DNA from: Candidatus Thiodiazotropha sp.
Lineage (GTDB): Bacteria; Pseudomonadota; Gammaproteobacteria; Chromatiales; Chromatiaceae
DNA length: 64,000 nucleotides
NCBI GenBank assembly: GCA_023838465.1
Contig: JAIVEQ010000020.1
Location: 1 to 64,000 of the forward strand
Direction: 5' to 3'
Shown here: positions 62,451-64,000 of the stretch, one piece after another
Numbering within the stretch: the first letter of the stretch is position 1
Layout of the letters: the number at the start of each line of letters is the position of its first letter
Notes under the pieces: model-generated
Database searches by the model: none
The model's input: only the letters and a program-made list of their open reading frames with translations
What the model was told of the DNA's origin: nothing
Made by a program: the position numbers and the translations under genes

Positions 62451-63989
62451 TCATGCGGTTTGACAGACCCCACCACGCCGCTCATCACCGATACCGGTCA
62501 GTTTTCCTCTGCTGTCCAGCATGACGCAATGAGCGCCACCAAAAAACAAATTCTTGTTGTGCCAGTGTTGCTGACGGGGAAATTCGTCTTGCAAAGTCCG
62601 AGAAATCGATTCATCGATACCGGGTTCCAAACTCAATAGATCATTTTCAAAGTGGATGCGAGGGTGTGATACCGCTTGCTGCAGCGGCATATCGTAATCG
62701 AGCAGATTCACGATCACTTGCAAGATGGCACTACGGATTCGGTTAGAGCCTCCTGACCCAGTAACGATTGAGCGGCCATCATTGGTGAGTATAAGGGTGG
62801 GTGCCATCATTGATGCAAGTCGGTGTTTATTTGGCCATTGATGGAATCCTGATGGGTTTAGATCCTCTTCACCCAACATGTTATTCATCATGATGCCAGT
62901 GCCAGGGATGATATAGCCACAACCCTCTCCATTGGACAGTGTCATGCTGGCAAGGTTACCTTTGGTATCAGCAATGCTGATCTGAGTGGTTCCACGGGTA
63001 GAGAGACCGCCTTTACGTAAGCGTTCACGGTAAAGCTCACCAATATCTGCATTGAGCACACGGTCCATGGATAGATGATTTTCACCTCGTACATGCTGTG
63101 TGAGACGCATGGTGCGCGCAAGCAGCCGTAGATGTTTCTCTTTGCCGGCGTTGGTTGGTTCAGTAGTCTGAGATGCCATCAATCCAAGAGAAAAGGCGAT
63201 CAATGTACCGCCTAATGACGGTAGAGGATTGGTTACTAATTGTGCATTGTGGTAGGTATGACGGAGAGGGGTACGTACGGCTACCTGATAGTCGATCAGG
63301 TCCTCCATACGTAGATGACCACCCTTCTCACGGCAGTCCTTGATCAGTTGAGCTCCTGCTTCCCCCTCATAGAAAAGCCTATCTCCCTCATGCAGCAGGG
63401 TGTCCAGAAAGTTGGACAGTACAGGTTGTTTCTGGCATTCGCCCATCATGATCAGTTGTTTAGGATCTTGTGGGGAGGCGTTGATAGCCAATGCCTCTGG
63501 GGATGCCCGCAAAATTGGGGCCACTATCGTTGTTATCAAATGCTGGAATGGGTTGATATCAACCCCGTCGTGAGCCAGTTGAATGGCCGGTTGGAACAGT
63601 GTCGAGAGGGGTAGTCGGCAGTGATTCCTGTGTATGGCATAGAGTCCCCGTATGAATCCGGGGGTGGCTATCGATCCCATTCCGATATGGAAAGTCTGAC
63701 TGGCAGTGCCAAAATCTGCCTCGATTGGATAGAATCCTAGTTCGGCCTCGGCCATTTTCTGTCGGGGTGTCTGGGCAAAAAAATCGTATACCAGGGGATG
63801 TGAATTCGTTGGTTGGGCGGTTAGAAATCCACCGCCTCCCAGTGAAGCAAGCACCGGCTCTGCCACACATGCAACGAGCATAGCAGCCACCGCAGCATCG
63901 AAAGCATTACCTCCGGCCTGAAGTATTTCACAGGCCGCATTGCTGGTTTCATGATGGCCGGCGGCGACGATGCCTTTAATGGGTTTCAC
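62451..63989 (-). CDS. gamma-glutamyltranspeptidase family enzyme
   Basis: 512-residue Ntn-hydrolase with a GTG start at 63989; an in-frame TGA lies two codons upstream, so the gene is complete although close to the window edge. It is made as a proenzyme that cleaves itself before the nucleophile Thr334 (GTTQISIAD). Other signatures are AGGNAFDAAVAA (25-36), the GGGGFLT loop near 51 and the small-subunit segments GTGIMMNNMLG and GSGGSNRIRSA. It lacks a visible signal peptide, unlike classical periplasmic GGT, so substrate and location (glutathione or another gamma-glutamyl or acyl amide) are uncertain. Confidence 0.92.
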   Translation of the reverse strand: MKPIKGIVAAGHHETSNAACEILQAGGNAFDAAVAAMLVACVAEPVLASLGGGGFLTAQPTNSHPLVYDFFAQTPRQKMAEAELGFYPIEADFGTASQTFHIGMGSIATPGFIRGLYAIHRNHCRLPLSTLFQPAIQLAHDGVDINPFQHLITTIVAPILRASPEALAINASPQDPKQLIMMGECQKQPVLSNFLDTLLHEGDRLFYEGEAGAQLIKDCREKGGHLRMEDLIDYQVAVRTPLRHTYHNAQLVTNPLPSLGGTLIAFSLGLMASQTTEPTNAGKEKHLRLLARTMRLTQHVRGENHLSMDRVLNADIGELYRERLRKGGLSTRGTTQISIADTKGNLASMTLSNGEGCGYIIPGTGIMMNNMLGEEDLNPSGFHQWPNKHRLASMMAPTLILTNDGRSIVTGSGGSNRIRSAILQVIVNLLDYDMPLQQAVSHPRIHFENDLLSLEPGIDESISRTLQDEFPRQQHWHNKNLFFGGAHCVMLDSRGKLTGIGDERRGGVCQTA

Positions 63990-64000
63990 ATTTCACCAAT

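Noticed and set aside
1..64000. CRISPR arrays, prophage, integrons or insertion-sequence transposases
   Set aside because: No spaced direct repeats, integrase, phage structural gene or transposase-like protein was seen anywhere in the window.

Overview
The window looks like chromosomal DNA of a chemolithoautotrophic, sulfur-oxidising gammaproteobacterium, possibly of the Chromatiales / Sedimenticola / Thiodiazotropha type. The reasons are: (i) adenylylsulfate reductase genes (aprBA) together with a qmoAB-hdrCB electron-transfer set; (ii) a CbbQ/CbbO-type RuBisCO-activase pair; (iii) the classical gammaproteobacterial block lysM-dprA-smg-topA facing def-fmt-rsmB-ntrYX-trkAH; (iv) a base composition near half GC. 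The taxonomic guess is inference; no rRNA gene is present. No tRNA, rRNA, CRISPR array, transposase or prophage gene was seen.

Layout. 0-8 kb: a rhodanese lipoprotein; a secreted subtilase with a nearly identical tandem pair of C-terminal PPC domains; a 2Fe-2S flavin oxidoreductase; a YeeZ-like SDR protein; an orphan ParA ATPase; and UbiD (ubiquinone pathway). 7.9-8.4 kb: a gene-free stretch that is mostly a nested inverted repeat resembling a MITE. 8.4-12.7 kb: an RND efflux adaptor/permease pair. 12.7-16.6 kb: a GNAT acetyltransferase, a small secreted Cys-rich protein, an MmcQ/YjbR protein and an HBM-type chemoreceptor. 16.8-21.8 kb: a complete vitamin B12 uptake operon (btuB-btuF-btuC-btuD, minus strand) behind a recognisable cobalamin riboswitch.

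22-38 kb: housekeeping. A YqiA-type esterase, topA, smg, dprA and a LysM protein are followed, divergently, by def, fmt, rsmB, a DUF4390 protein, an NtrY-like kinase, an NtrX-like regulator with a damaged sigma-54-activator core, trkA and trkH. 38-41.7 kb: a poorly characterised gene and a minus-strand operon of a thioredoxin/HEAT fusion, an unknown protein, a DUF423 protein, an RlmK-like methyltransferase and a YqaA-like membrane protein.

42.3-53.2 kb is the sulfur-energy region. aprBA (plus strand, strong terminator) and qmoA-qmoB-hdrC-hdrB (minus strand) converge on a YkgJ Fe/Zn-cluster protein, a pterin carbinolamine dehydratase and an unusual membrane-anchored response regulator. AprBA would oxidise sulfite plus AMP to APS. 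QmoAB, with the soluble HdrCB pair in place of the membrane subunit QmoC, would pass the electrons toward the quinone pool or another acceptor. 53.5-59.5 kb: a REC-PAS-PAS-GGDEF-EAL protein divergent from cbbQ-cbbO. 59.7-64 kb: an orphan MlaC-like protein, a membrane-anchored retropepsin-like protease, an HU protein with a histone-H1-like tail, a secreted chalcone-isomerase-like protein and a gamma-glutamyltranspeptidase family enzyme at the right edge.

The most unusual points are the QmoC-less qmoAB-hdrCB operon with hairpins between its halves, the REC-TM-extracytoplasmic response regulator lying between apr and qmo, the thioredoxin/HEAT gene divergent from aprBA, the NtrX protein lacking both the Walker A lysine and GAFTGA, and recurring small hairpins of one consensus at gene ends.
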